64,000 nucleotides of DNA from Terriglobus sp. TAA 43 (GTDB lineage: Bacteria > Acidobacteriota > Terriglobia > Terriglobales > Acidobacteriaceae), in assembly GCF_000800015.1 (NCBI RefSeq), contig NZ_JUGR01000004.1, positions 62,001 through 126,000 of the forward strand, given 5' to 3'. Made by a program: the position numbers and the translations under genes. The notes under the pieces are model-generated. The model saw only the letters and a list, made by a program, of their open reading frames with translations. It was not told where the DNA came from and searched no databases. This document shows positions 44,031-53,732 of this stretch, piece by piece (within the stretch, counting starts at the first letter, position 1; each line of letters opens with the position of its first letter).

Positions 44031-44281
44031 CAGTGCGCTTCCTCAAAGAAACAAATTGTTGCAGAACGAACCCTGCGAGTGTATCGCGAGAGTGTTTATT
44101 CCCGTTTTGGGATTCCGGAAGCTTGGATGCGGAAATTATGTCTGGCGTGTTGTCGCTGCAGCGAAGTTGGTGGGGTTCTGTCGTTACACTGAAGCTCTCC
44201 TAAATAGGCACTCGGACAGCAAACGGCCCTGATGGTATATGGCCTTTTGCATCGTGTGTTGTGAGTTGACGATTACGCCGC
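44031..44281. other. Intergenic region between divergent pgm and the collagen-like gene
   Basis: No gene seen in these 251 bases. Near 44217-44250 an imperfect hairpin (GCAAA and GGCC with their complements) precedes the collagen-like gene. A TTGACG hexamer lies at 44266-44271, too close to the start codon to be its -35 box. Confidence 0.4.
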
Positions 44282-47200
44282 ATGCGATTGTGTTTGACTC
44301 CATTGCGGACTGCGCATAGGCAGTCCGTTACCGCGGCGCTGGCATTTGCGGGCGTGTTGCTGTTGCCGGGGTGTGTCCACGGGCAGGCGGCGACGCTGGC
44401 TGCGGATACCGCTGTGGATACTGGTCGCGCGTCCATCAACTTTGGCTCGTTGAGCAATCTGTACATCAACAGCACCAGCACGGCGTTGCTGCGTTTTGAC
44501 TTGGGAATGTTGCCGTCTGGCACGACCGGATCGCAGATCAGCCGGGCCACGCTGCGGCTCTATGTGAATCGTGTGAATACGCCGGGAGTGGTGGGTGTTG
44601 CGCCGGTTTCGGCGGCATGGGCGGAAGGTGCAGTGACCGCGCAGACACTGCCTCCACGGGGCACGGTGGCGCAGGTGTTTGCCGTGACAGATGAGGCGCA
44701 GTTTGTGACCGTCGACGTCACGGCGATGGTGCAGGCGTGGGTGAATGCACCGACCACGAATTTTGGCCTCGCGCTTACAGCGTCCACGGCGGATGTGGCG
44801 TTGGATAGCAAGGAAAGCGATACGACGGCGCATCCAGCTGAGTTGGAGATTGCGCTGACCAGCGGTGTGGTGGGGCCGGTTGGACCGCAGGGGCCGAAGG
44901 GCGATACGGGAGCCACGGGCGCGCAGGGACCGGCTGGGCCTGCGGGTGGTCCTGCTGGCCCGCAAGGGCCTGTTGGACCTCAGGGGCCGAAGGGTGACAA
45001 GGGCGATCCGGGGACGAACGCCTCGGGCATGGCCTACAAGGGTGCGTGGGGCCAGACAACCCTGTATGTGGCGGGTGATGTTGTCACGTCGGCCAATGCT
45101 GCGTGGGTGTCGCTGGTTGCAGCGAATACGGGGAATGTGCCGAGTACGTTCTCAGCATCGTGGGGGCTGCTGGTTCCTGCCGCGAGTGGCGGGTCGGGTT
45201 CGGGAAACGGGCTGCAGTATGCCGGGGCGTACGTGTCCACGACGAACTACAGCACGAACCAGGTAGTGACGTGGCAAAGTGCGGCCTGGGTCTCGTTGCA
45301 CGATGTCAATCACGGAAATACTCCGGATACTTCGTCGGGTGACTGGTCTGTGCTGGTGCCTGCTTCGACGAATCCAGCCACGATAACGACCATCATCAAT
45401 GGGTTGCTGTTTGATGGCGCGTACGCGCCTACGACGAGTTATGCGACGAACCATGTGGTGACCTGGCAGAACACAGCCTGGGTCTCGCTGCATGATGCGA
45501 ATCACGGCAATGCGCCGGATGTTTCGATGAATGACTGGGCCGTGCTGGTGCCTGCTGGCATTGGGATTCAGGGACCGCAGGGCGTCGCTGGGACCACCGG
45601 ACCACAGGGGCCTCAGGGTGTGAAGGGCGACACGGGTGACATTGGGCCTCAGGGTGACCGCGGTGCGACGGGCGCTACGGGGCGTCCGGGGTTTGTGTAT
45701 CAGGGTGCGTATGCATCTGCCACGAACTATGCAGCGGGCGATGTGGTGGTGTGGCAGGGCGGGTCGTGGTCTTCACTGGTGGATTCGAATCAAGGGAACA
45801 CGCCCGATAGTTCGCCAACGTATTGGGGCGCGTTGACCTCGCAAGGGCCTCAGGGTGCCAAGGGTGACAAAGGCGACACCGGAGTTCCTGGACCGCAGGG
45901 CCCGGCGGGTATGGTTGGTGCGGCTGGGCAGCAGGGGCCGACCGGGCCTGTCGGATCAACGGGGCCTCAGGGTGCTCCGGGTCGTGATGGTGCCCAGGGA
46001 GTGCAGGGTGATCGTGGACCGGTGGGGCCTCAGGGTGATCCGGGGCCCGCGGGGATGACGTGGCGGGGGACGTATGCGTCGTCCACGAACTACGCCGCGA
46101 ACGATGCCGTCGCGTGGCAGGGACAGACCTGGCTTTCGCTGCATGGGGAGAACCAGGGGAATACGCCGGACAGCTCACCTGCGGACTGGACGCTGTTGGC
46201 CGCGGCGGGAGCTACGGGGTCGCAAGGGCCGCAGGGTGTTCAGGGACTTCAAGGGGTGCAAGGGCCAGCGGGTCCCCAAGGTGCGAAGGGTGATACCGGC
46301 GATACCGGCGCTCAAGGCTCGCAGGGTATTGCGGGAATGCAGTATCTGGGCGCTTACAACAGCAGCACCAGTTACGCGTTGCATGACGCGGTGACGTATG
46401 CGGGCGGGACATGGATTTCACTGCAGGCGACGAACCATGGCAATCCACCGGATTCGTCGGCGCTGTGGTGGCAGCAGATTGCTGCTCCGGGAGCGCAGGG
46501 GCCGATGGGTTCGCAGGGTGTTGCAGGGCCACAGGGAGCTGCGGGATCGCAGGGTGTACAGGGTCCGACGGGACCGGCAGGACCGCAAGGACAGCCAGTA
46601 CGCTTTCTGGGGCCGTGGTCGGCGACAACCGCATACACGACGGGCGATGCGGTGTTTTACGGCGGGTCGGCGTATATCGCTTTCGGTGCGGTTACGGGGA
46701 ATGCTCCCGGTGTGAGTCCGGTGTGGCAGTTGCTGGCGCAGAAGGGCGATACAGGAGCGGCGGGTTTGCCGGGCACACAGGGAATTCAGGGTCCTCAGGG
46801 AAGCCAGGGAGCGTCTGGTGCAACCGGGCCGCAAGGCGCTGCGGGATTGCAGTGGAAGGGCGCATGGAACGCCAGCACCGGGTATGTGACGGGTGATGCG
46901 GTTTCGTATGGCGGTTCCGCTTACATCTCCACGTCTGATGTGAATGTGGCGGTGACGCCGGGAACGTCGGCGTTGTGGTCACTGTTGGCGGCTGCGGGTG
47001 TCGCGGGGCCTGCGGGGACGAACGGCAACAATGGCACGGATGGTGCTACGGGTGCAGCCGCGACGATTCAGGTGGGGACAGTCACGACTGGCGCCGCCGG
47101 TAGCAATGTGGTGGTGCAGAACGCGGGTAGTAGCAATGCTGCTGTTTTGAATTTCACCATTCCGCAGGGAGCGACCGGGGCCGCGGGTTCGCCGGGTTTG

Positions 47201-48244
47201 ACGTACAAGGGAACGTGGCTGAACGGTACCGGATACAGCCTGGGGGACGTGGTTTTCGAAGCGGGTTCTTCGTATGTGTCCCGGCGTAGTACGAATACCG
47301 CTGATCCGTCAGTGTCCGTTGCGAACAATACCGGCGATTGGTCATTGCTCGCTTCGCAGGGAAGCCCGGGACCTGCAACCGTTGCGATAGGCACAGTGAC
47401 CAGCGGTGCAGCGGCTGCTGTTACGAACACCGGGACTTCGAATGCAGCGGTATTGAACTTCACCTTGCCGAAGGGCGATACGGGCTCAACCGGCGCGGTG
47501 GGGCTTACGTTTCTGGGTGCGTGGGACAGTTCCATTTCCTACGCGCCGACGAGTGTGGTCACGTACAACGGTTCGGCTTACTTCGCACGTGCTGCCAGTA
47601 GCGGGGTTCATCCGGTCGGGGATGCGACGAGTGTGTCGGCATGGGCTCTCCTGGCGGCGGCGGGAGTCGCAGGTGCAGCCGGAGTGGCGCCGTCGATCAG
47701 CGTATCTGCCACGCACACCGGAGCGGCGGGAACCTCTGCGATTGTGAAGAACGTGAGCACCGACCCGACGAGCATCCAGCTGGACTTCACCATCCCAAAG
47801 GGCGATACCGGCGCGACCGGACCTACGGGTGCGACCGGGCCTACGGGCTCGGGCGGTGGGGGCGGCTCGTTCTTCACGTCAGTCCACGCGGTTGCGAATG
47901 GTGTGGCGCAGTATTACAACCCTCTGACGGATGTGAAAAGCGCCACGGAGTTGGGGACAGTGCTGCAGTGGCTACCTTCCACCTGCAATCTGTCCAGCGT
48001 CCAAGCGTATTACTACGCGGCCGCCATTACTGGCGGTCAGACGACGAATGCGCAATTGACCATTCGGACAGGCACGCCGGGGAATATGAGCGCGAATCCG
48101 TCCACAGCCTGCACCGTGGCACCGAACACCACGACGACATGCACAGGGCCGGGAACTCTGGGGGCCGGCAACTTTGTGTCGCTTTACATCTCGACGATCG
48201 CGACGACAACGTCGTACCTGTACACGCAGTTCAGTTGTAATTAG
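44282..48244 (+). CDS. Secreted collagen-like protein with ten CBM5/12-like modules
   Basis: A 1320-residue mosaic. After a signal peptide (LLLPGC at 27-32 could even be a lipobox, though Pro at -2 is unusual) comes a beta-rich DNRLRE/CBM96-like domain to about 195. Then Gly-X-Y tracts alternate with ten modules of about 45 residues of the form Y-x-GAW...Y..GD.V...G..W.SL...N.GN.PD.S..W..L, the pattern of chitin-binding CBM5/12. Three further repeats of about 40 residues carry NAAVLNFTIPQG-type strands, as in viral tail and spore collagen proteins. A 125-residue C-terminal domain may drive trimer formation. It is probably a surface fibre that binds polysaccharide (inference). Confidence 0.85.
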   Translation: MRLCLTPLRTAHRQSVTAALAFAGVLLLPGCVHGQAATLAADTAVDTGRASINFGSLSNLYINSTSTALLRFDLGMLPSGTTGSQISRATLRLYVNRVNTPGVVGVAPVSAAWAEGAVTAQTLPPRGTVAQVFAVTDEAQFVTVDVTAMVQAWVNAPTTNFGLALTASTADVALDSKESDTTAHPAELEIALTSGVVGPVGPQGPKGDTGATGAQGPAGPAGGPAGPQGPVGPQGPKGDKGDPGTNASGMAYKGAWGQTTLYVAGDVVTSANAAWVSLVAANTGNVPSTFSASWGLLVPAASGGSGSGNGLQYAGAYVSTTNYSTNQVVTWQSAAWVSLHDVNHGNTPDTSSGDWSVLVPASTNPATITTIINGLLFDGAYAPTTSYATNHVVTWQNTAWVSLHDANHGNAPDVSMNDWAVLVPAGIGIQGPQGVAGTTGPQGPQGVKGDTGDIGPQGDRGATGATGRPGFVYQGAYASATNYAAGDVVVWQGGSWSSLVDSNQGNTPDSSPTYWGALTSQGPQGAKGDKGDTGVPGPQGPAGMVGAAGQQGPTGPVGSTGPQGAPGRDGAQGVQGDRGPVGPQGDPGPAGMTWRGTYASSTNYAANDAVAWQGQTWLSLHGENQGNTPDSSPADWTLLAAAGATGSQGPQGVQGLQGVQGPAGPQGAKGDTGDTGAQGSQGIAGMQYLGAYNSSTSYALHDAVTYAGGTWISLQATNHGNPPDSSALWWQQIAAPGAQGPMGSQGVAGPQGAAGSQGVQGPTGPAGPQGQPVRFLGPWSATTAYTTGDAVFYGGSAYIAFGAVTGNAPGVSPVWQLLAQKGDTGAAGLPGTQGIQGPQGSQGASGATGPQGAAGLQWKGAWNASTGYVTGDAVSYGGSAYISTSDVNVAVTPGTSALWSLLAAAGVAGPAGTNGNNGTDGATGAAATIQVGTVTTGAAGSNVVVQNAGSSNAAVLNFTIPQGATGAAGSPGLTYKGTWLNGTGYSLGDVVFEAGSSYVSRRSTNTADPSVSVANNTGDWSLLASQGSPGPATVAIGTVTSGAAAAVTNTGTSNAAVLNFTLPKGDTGSTGAVGLTFLGAWDSSISYAPTSVVTYNGSAYFARAASSGVHPVGDATSVSAWALLAAAGVAGAAGVAPSISVSATHTGAAGTSAIVKNVSTDPTSIQLDFTIPKGDTGATGPTGATGPTGSGGGGGSFFTSVHAVANGVAQYYNPLTDVKSATELGTVLQWLPSTCNLSSVQAYYYAAAITGGQTTNAQLTIRTGTPGNMSANPSTACTVAPNTTTTCTGPGTLGAGNFVSLYISTIATTTSYLYTQFSCN

Positions 48245-48254
48245 TGCTTGCATG

Positions 48255-48285
48255 AGAGGGCAGCCATTGTTGCAGGCTGCCCTCT
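48255..48285. terminator. Bidirectional terminator
   Basis: A perfect 11-base stem AGAGGGCAGCC (48255-48265) and its complement (48275-48285) with a 9-base loop, between the convergent collagen-like and cold-shock genes. Confidence 0.7.
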
Positions 48286-48313
48286 GAATCTGATGGGGTT
48301 TCTTGCAGAGACC

Positions 48314-48514
48314 TTAGAGAGGCGTGACGTCCGACGCCTGCCAGCCCTTGGGTCCCTTCACCACGTTGAACTGCACTGCCTGGCCTTCCTGCAGGCTCTT
48401 AAAGCCATTGGACTGGATTGCCGAGTAGTGTACGAAGACGTCCTCGCCATTTTCACGGCTGACGAACCCGAATCCCTTTGCGTCGTTGAACCACTTCACT
48501 GTGCCCTGTTCCAT
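48314..48514 (-). CDS. Cold-shock protein (CspA family)
   Basis: A 66-residue single OB-fold protein. RNP1 KGFGFVSR near 13-20 and RNP2 DVFVHYSAI near 25-33 are intact. It starts at the ATG ending at 48514, after GAGGG; the in-frame extension to 48562 is unlikely. It is downstream of cmk on the same strand with a gap of about 200 bases, enough for its own promoter and a long leader of the sort found in cold-shock mRNAs. A second family member is at 57.0 kb. Confidence 0.95.
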   Translation of the reverse strand: MEQGTVKWFNDAKGFGFVSRENGEDVFVHYSAIQSNGFKSLQEGQAVQFNVVKGPKGWQASDVTPL

Positions 48515-48712
48515 AAAGCCCGGTCCCTCTTCTTCTTTGTTCGAGTCTGCCGTTGAATACAAGGGATCAACCGCTTTTTGGCGGGGAAATGACCACTTTG
48601 TCTCAATCGATGCGCATAGACTAGCACGAAACCGAAAATTTACTCAGTAAAAACAAGGAATCTGACAATTTCGTGAAAACACGGAAGTCTGGAGACCCTG
48701 GTTTCGCTAAAG

Positions 48713-49411
48713 CTAACGATTGGCGATATTTGCCACGATTGCTGAGGCGCGTTCCAGAACCTGATCCAGTGTCATGCCGGTGGTATCCACCAGAACGGCG
48801 TCCTCTGCAGGGCGCAGAGGGCTCTCCGTACGCTCGCGGTCGCGCTTGTCGCGTTCGCGCATGTCACGAAGAAGATCTTCCTTGGATTCGGCTGTTGGCT
48901 GCTGTGTGAAGCGGCGATCACCACGTGCTTCCACGCTGGCATCGAGAAAAATTTTGACGTCAGCATCGGGGAATACGACGGTGCCGATATCGCGGCCTTC
49001 CATCACCACGCCGGAAGCTGCAGCCAGGCCGAGGGCGCGTTGTGCATTGACCATCCACACGCGTACCGGGCCGTGAATGGAGACCTGCGAGGCGGCCTGC
49101 GTTACATCGGGGTTGCGCAGAGCAGCGGTGACGTCTTCACCATCCAGCAGAACGCGGTTGCCGCTGGCACTGGGCTCAAGCGTGATGGTGGTGTTATGTG
49201 TGAGCGCGAGGACGGCAGCGCCATCGGTGACAACGACGTTGTTGTGCAGAGCTTTGAGAGCCAGGGCGCGATACATGGCGCCGGTTTCCAGATTGAGCAG
49301 GCCAAAGGTGCGCGCCAGATGCGCAGCGACGGTGCTTTTGCCCGCGCCTGCGGGGCCATCAATCGCTACGATCAGGCCGCGGCGGGTTTCGTTCTGAGAA
49401 GCAGAAGTCAT
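48713..49411 (-). CDS. cmk: Cytidylate kinase
   Basis: A 232-residue P-loop kinase phosphorylating CMP and dCMP. P-loop IDGPAGAGKSTVA at 17-29, the NMP-site LETGAMYRALAL near 41, VMEGRDIGTVVFPDADVKIFLDAS near 136 and the lid RDKRDRERTESPLRPAEDAVLVDTT near 185 all match. Length is normal. The segment after the kinase core ends at IVANIANR. Confidence 0.96.
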   Translation of the reverse strand: MTSASQNETRRGLIVAIDGPAGAGKSTVAAHLARTFGLLNLETGAMYRALALKALHNNVVVTDGAAVLALTHNTTITLEPSASGNRVLLDGEDVTAALRNPDVTQAASQVSIHGPVRVWMVNAQRALGLAAASGVVMEGRDIGTVVFPDADVKIFLDASVEARGDRRFTQQPTAESKEDLLRDMRERDKRDRERTESPLRPAEDAVLVDTTGMTLDQVLERASAIVANIANR

Positions 49412-49453
49412 TCTTTCTATTGTGCCGGATGTACGGGGCCTGCGTGGTTCGTC

Positions 49454-50440
49454 TTAGCGATCGGTGTCTCTGTGATGAGGATTACGAAGAAGGAGGGTGA
49501 AGGCGAATCCAACCGTGTCTTCATGCAGGCGCAGGCCGCGGCTGTAGAAGACCGACCATGTGAGGTGGGGCACCACCGGGACGTCCAGCGAGAGGTTAAT
49601 GCCGTTGTCTTCGGCAAGACCGTTGGAGCTCTGCGTGGCATCCGGACGCCCGGAATGCGGGTCGACCTGATAGATAGTTTGCGAGCCCATTGGCAGCTGT
49701 TCGTAGCCTTCCAGGTAGAGCGTGGAGGCTCGCGGTAATTCCAGGCTGACACCTACGCCGAAGTTGGCAAGTTCACCACGCGACGTCTGCGAACGCTGCA
49801 CGCGGCGGTTCTGCAGGCGGCTGGTGGAACCGATACCAAGGTCAACGTACGGTGCCAGGAAACTGGCGGATTGCAGATGGTTCGTGACGTTGTAGGTCAC
49901 CTTGCCTGCGCCGATCCCGTCTTGCACGGAACCGGTGGGCGTAGAGAGGGAGCTGGTCAGGACGTCGTAAAAGTCGCCGAGCTTGCCCATGGTGAAGCTG
50001 TTGGAACTCAGGTGGAGCGCCATGGTGGTGTCGCCCGGAAGACCGTGGCGGATCGTGGTGTCCGTGTAGGGCGCGCCGGTGGTCGGTTGCACCACGCGTT
50101 GCGAACGCATGTACAGAAAGAGCGGCGTGGCAACGTCGGCGCTGACATAGCGATTGAATCGCCATGCCAGGCTCGGGGTCAGAATGTTGGCCCAGCCGGT
50201 GATGGAATCGTATTGCGAACTGGAGATGATGCTGGCGTTGAAGCCCGTGGTGCGCGGCACAATGCCTGTCGGGCCAAGGCTAGTGGCAACGGCGAGTGCT
50301 AGCTCCTGGTCAGACATGGTTTTTGTGTTTTGAAGTGCAGGAGCGGCTTGCGGTGTTGCTGTCTGCGCGGGGCATATCCCTGTGACCATCATGGGGAACA
50401 GACACCATCGCAAAAAGAAACGCCCTGACCGCATAAGCAT
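49454..50440 (-). CDS. Outer-membrane beta-barrel protein of unknown function
   Basis: A 328-residue exported protein: signal peptide ending near TGICPAQ (26), a short low-complexity stretch, then alternating strands (SLAWRFNRYVSADVATPLFLYM, HLTWSVFYSRGLRLHEDTVGFAFTLLLR) of a porin-like barrel. It ends LLLRNPHHRDTDR rather than in the usual aromatic. It lies between citrate synthase and cmk on the same strand. Ligand or role unknown. Confidence 0.7.
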   Translation of the reverse strand: MLMRSGRFFLRWCLFPMMVTGICPAQTATPQAAPALQNTKTMSDQELALAVATSLGPTGIVPRTTGFNASIISSSQYDSITGWANILTPSLAWRFNRYVSADVATPLFLYMRSQRVVQPTTGAPYTDTTIRHGLPGDTTMALHLSSNSFTMGKLGDFYDVLTSSLSTPTGSVQDGIGAGKVTYNVTNHLQSASFLAPYVDLGIGSTSRLQNRRVQRSQTSRGELANFGVGVSLELPRASTLYLEGYEQLPMGSQTIYQVDPHSGRPDATQSSNGLAEDNGINLSLDVPVVPHLTWSVFYSRGLRLHEDTVGFAFTLLLRNPHHRDTDR

Positions 50441-50485
50441 AAAGCCTATTTGGACAGGGTGCTTCGTGGCAATTGGACCCCGTAA

Positions 50486-51622
50486 TTACGAACGCTGGGC
50501 CATCGGAACGTAGGCCGCGGGATACGCCGGGCCGGTGTATTCGGCGCGCGGACGGATCAGGCGGTTGTTGTCGTGCTGCTCGATTACATGTGCTGCCCAG
50601 CCGGAGATGCGGCTTACCGCAAAGATGGGCGTGAACAGATCCATGTCGATGCCGAGCGTGGTGTAGGTGGAGGCTGAGTAGAAGTCCACGTTTGCGTTGA
50701 GCTTCTTTTCGCTGCGCACGTAGCCTTCAATTTTTTCGCTCATCTCGTACCACTTGGCATTGCCAGCGGCGGTGCCAAGGTCCTTCGACATGCGGCGCAG
50801 GTGGGTAGCGCGCGGGTCTTCCGTCTTGTACACGCGATGGCCGAAGCCGGAGACCTTCACCTTGTTGTTCAGCAGATTCTTCACATACTCCACGGGGTCG
50901 GCGCCAGCGGCATCGATCTCGTAAAGCAGCTTCATCACAGCTTCGTTGGCACCGCCGTGTAGCGGTCCCTTGAGCGCGCCGATAGCGCCGGTAATGGCGG
51001 AGTGCACATCGCTAAGCGTTGCGGCGATGACGCGTGCAGCAAAGGTGGAGGCGTTCAGTTCGTGGTCGGCGTGCAGGATCAACGCGCAATCGAATGCCTT
51101 CTCAGCCTCTGCAATGGGCTTTACGCCCGTGAGCATGTAAAGGAAGTTGCCCGCGTGGGTGAGCGTGGTGTCGGCCTCGACGATGGCCTTGCCCTTGCGG
51201 ATGCGATCGAAGTACGCCACGATCATGGCAATCTGCGAGGTAAGGCGGAAGCTCTTGCGCACGTTGGCTTCGTGGCTGCTGTCGGTGTCGTCCGGATCGC
51301 CAATGCTGAGCAGGCTGACGGTGGTGCGCAACACTTCCATCACATTGGCTTCTTTGGGCAGCGTCTTCAGGAAATCGACGACGTTTGCGGGAAGCGTGCG
51401 GGTGGCTGCGAGTTTCTGCTTGAAGTCTTCCAGTTCCGCGGCGGTGGGCAGTTTGCCAAACCAAAGCAGGTACGTTGTTTCTTCAAAAGTGGATTTGGCG
51501 GCGAGCTCGTGAATATCAATGCCGCGATAGGAAAGGACGCCCGCCTCACCATCAATCCAGCAGATACCGGAGGTCGTAGCAACAATCCCTTCAAGCCCGC
51601 GGGGGGCAACTGCCTGCGACAT
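50486..51622 (-). CDS. Citrate synthase (citrate/2-methylcitrate synthase family)
   Basis: A 378-residue enzyme of the short citrate synthase group. Active-site residues occur in LHADHELNAST near 184, GPLHGGANE near 218, GFGHRVYK near 254 and NVDFYSA near 307. Such short forms can be citrate or methylcitrate synthases; no prp genes are nearby, so a TCA-cycle role is favoured but not proven. AGGAG precedes the ATG, and a good sigma70-type promoter lies about 40 bases upstream. Confidence 0.93.
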   Translation of the reverse strand: MSQAVAPRGLEGIVATTSGICWIDGEAGVLSYRGIDIHELAAKSTFEETTYLLWFGKLPTAAELEDFKQKLAATRTLPANVVDFLKTLPKEANVMEVLRTTVSLLSIGDPDDTDSSHEANVRKSFRLTSQIAMIVAYFDRIRKGKAIVEADTTLTHAGNFLYMLTGVKPIAEAEKAFDCALILHADHELNASTFAARVIAATLSDVHSAITGAIGALKGPLHGGANEAVMKLLYEIDAAGADPVEYVKNLLNNKVKVSGFGHRVYKTEDPRATHLRRMSKDLGTAAGNAKWYEMSEKIEGYVRSEKKLNANVDFYSASTYTTLGIDMDLFTPIFAVSRISGWAAHVIEQHDNNRLIRPRAEYTGPAYPAAYVPMAQRS

Positions 51623-51669
51623 GGATGAGGACTCCTGAGTAGGTGGACGAAACAGCCTTATAGATCGCC

Positions 51670-51699
51670 GTTATATCGAAAGGTCTGTGCGGTTGTCAT
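51670..51699 (-). promoter_or_regulatory. Citrate synthase promoter candidate
   Basis: On the minus strand ATGACA (51699-51694) and TATAAC (51675-51670) are 18 bases apart, each one base from consensus. The predicted start is near 51663, giving a leader of about 40 bases before the AGGAG and ATG. Confidence 0.55.
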
Positions 51700-51747
51700 C
51701 ACGTCTGCGCGAATATCGCGCTAGTGGCCCCGGCGTGGATCCCGACT

Positions 51748-52767
51748 TCAGGCCGCGTAGTCCGAGAATCGCTGCGGACGGAAGGCCTGCAGATTGAGAA
51801 CAGGCGGCTCATTGAGGATGAGTTCAGCCATGGCCTGCGCGGTTGCCGGAGCCAGCAGAATGCCGTTGCGGAAGTGCCCCGCAGCGACGAAGGAGTGGTC
51901 GCCGGTGCGGCCCATCAGGGGCAGATGGTCAGGGGTGTCAGGGCGCAGACCGGCCCAGCGCTCGACCTCTGGAGCGTCAGCGAGAGCGGGCAGCAGAGCG
52001 GCGGCTTCGGCGCGTAAATGCTGGATATCCGTGTCGTGTACGGTGCGGTCGAAGCCTGAGTCTTCAATCGTGGAACCGATCACGATGGTGCCGTCCAGGC
52101 GTGGGATCAGGTAGATGTCTCGCGTGCGTACAACGATGTTTCCAAGGCCGCGCGCCGACATGGCTCCCGGAGCGTTCAGGCGCAGCATCTGGCCTTTTGC
52201 GGGATGCACGGGCGGCGGACTCCATGCGCCGGTGCAGTCGAGGAACGTGCCGCAGGAGATCACGCTGTCCTTCACTCGGACGTCGATGCCACCTTCACGC
52301 TGAAATGCGCCGCGGACGGGTGTGTCTTCCTGGATGGTGATGTCGGACTTTGTCACCGCGTCGCGAAGCGCGTTGAAAAGCTTGCGAGGATCAAGGCTGG
52401 GTTCAGCGTGTCGGCGATAACCCGATCCCGCGAGTGCGGCGAGCGTCGTGCGATGGTGACGCCAGCCTTCGGCCTGTTCCAGCACCCATTCCGTTTCGTA
52501 GGGCACGCGGGTGCCTCCACGTTCCGCGATGATTTCGAGGTAGTCGCGATAGAGGTTGCCACTGTGCTGCGCCATGGCCACCAGCTCGGGCGGATGCGGA
52601 TGCGTGGAATCGTCGACCCCGATCATGCCGCCTGCGGCCCAGGAGGCCTGCTGGCCTGCGCGCCCACGCTCCACCACGGTGACGGCCACGCCTGCCGCTC
52701 GCAGCTCCAGGGCGCATGAGAGGCCAATCAGTCCGGCACCAGCAATGACAACATCGGGGGATCGCAT
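51748..52767 (-). CDS. FAD-dependent amino acid oxidase, glycine oxidase (ThiO)-like
   Basis: A 339-residue flavoprotein. FAD-binding VVIAGAGLIGLSCALEL at 6-22 and VVERG near 33, SWAAGGMIG near 46, KGQMLRL near 195, IVIGSTIEDSGFD near 232 and WAGLRPDTPDHLPLMG near 275 are typical of ThiO-type DAO-family enzymes. ThiO makes iminoglycine for thiamine synthesis; no thi genes are adjacent, so D-amino acid or sarcosine oxidation remains possible. Confidence 0.85.
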   Translation of the reverse strand: MRSPDVVIAGAGLIGLSCALELRAAGVAVTVVERGRAGQQASWAAGGMIGVDDSTHPHPPELVAMAQHSGNLYRDYLEIIAERGGTRVPYETEWVLEQAEGWRHHRTTLAALAGSGYRRHAEPSLDPRKLFNALRDAVTKSDITIQEDTPVRGAFQREGGIDVRVKDSVISCGTFLDCTGAWSPPPVHPAKGQMLRLNAPGAMSARGLGNIVVRTRDIYLIPRLDGTIVIGSTIEDSGFDRTVHDTDIQHLRAEAAALLPALADAPEVERWAGLRPDTPDHLPLMGRTGDHSFVAAGHFRNGILLAPATAQAMAELILNEPPVLNLQAFRPQRFSDYAA

Positions 52768-52850
52768 GCGTCTATTCTAAGTTCGCACCATGCGTGATTC
52801 GAAATCTGCAGCGTCAGATAATGAGTTCGCAGAGTATCCGTGGAGGAACC

Positions 52851-53666
52851 GTGGACGATCAGACTTCCCATACCGAAGGACAGCGCTCTTATGCAGCACT
52901 GCTTCCCGCCGCTGTTGCATTTTCTCTTCTGCTAGCGATTGGCGGCCTCGTGTGGTCGTTCATGCTGCAGAGCCGTCTGCAGAAGGCCGAAGAAAAACTG
53001 GCCATGGCCGATGAGCGCGCTGGCACGCTGCAACAGCGTATCTACGCCTCTGATGCGCGGTCTCGTGCAGCGTCGGACACGTTCGCACAGAAGTTGGGCA
53101 CCACGCAGGCGCAGTTGGATGCGAAGGCTGCGGCCATCATGAAGCAGCAGAATGTCGACAACGCGAGGCGCGAAGAAGCGGAAGCGAAGTTGAATGAAAA
53201 TGTCACGTCCGTGAAGACGGATCTGGGAGCCACGAAGACAGACCTGGGCTCCACGAAGACGGACGTTGCTGCAACGAAGGCCGATCTGGCCGATACGAAA
53301 ACACAGTTGCAGCGCACCATGGGCGACGCGGGCGTGATGAGCGGCCTGATCGCGAAAAACCACGATGAGCTGGAAGACCTGAAGCACAAGGGCGACCGCA
53401 CTTACTACGAGTTCACGCTGCAGAAGGGCGCACAGCCCACGCTGCTTTCGTCTGTGAAATTGCAGGTGAAGAAGGTGGATCAGAAGAAGGGCAAGTTCAC
53501 GCTGAACGTCAGCTCTGACGATCGCAACATTGAAAAGAAAGACAAGACGATCTACGAGCCGGTGCAGTTCTACAGCGGCAAGAATCCGGCGCTGTTTGAG
53601 ATCGTGGTGAACAACGTAGGGAAGAACCAGGTGACAGGATATTTATCTGTCCCGAAGGGGCAATAG
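52851..53666 (+). CDS. Membrane-anchored coiled-coil protein of unknown function
   Basis: A 271-residue protein starting at GTG 52851, which has GGAGG just before it (an ATG at 52821 is an alternative). One helix (about 15-37) anchors it; then a coiled coil spans about 40-185, including five heptad units of the type KTDLGAT near 120-155 encoded by imperfect 21-base repeats. The last 80 residues form a beta-rich domain (YYEFTLQKGAQPTLLSSVKLQVKKV). Likely periplasmic scaffold; no family recognised. Confidence 0.7.
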   Translation: MDDQTSHTEGQRSYAALLPAAVAFSLLLAIGGLVWSFMLQSRLQKAEEKLAMADERAGTLQQRIYASDARSRAASDTFAQKLGTTQAQLDAKAAAIMKQQNVDNARREEAEAKLNENVTSVKTDLGATKTDLGSTKTDVAATKADLADTKTQLQRTMGDAGVMSGLIAKNHDELEDLKHKGDRTYYEFTLQKGAQPTLLSSVKLQVKKVDQKKGKFTLNVSSDDRNIEKKDKTIYEPVQFYSGKNPALFEIVVNNVGKNQVTGYLSVPKGQ

Positions 53667-53732
53667 CTGTAACAAAACGATTCGCGGCGGTGTCTACAGT
53701 CCCAGCATTCTCTCTCGCAGATGGGACTGCTT

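Noticed and set aside
44190-44281. Possible riboswitch before the collagen-like gene
   Set aside because: A GCAAA-containing hairpin is present, but it does not fit the c-di-GMP (GEMM) or other consensus patterns I can recall.
44282-48244. Prophage tail-fibre region
   Set aside because: Although the repeats resemble tail fibres, the protein has its own signal peptide and no phage structural, lysis or integrase genes are near.
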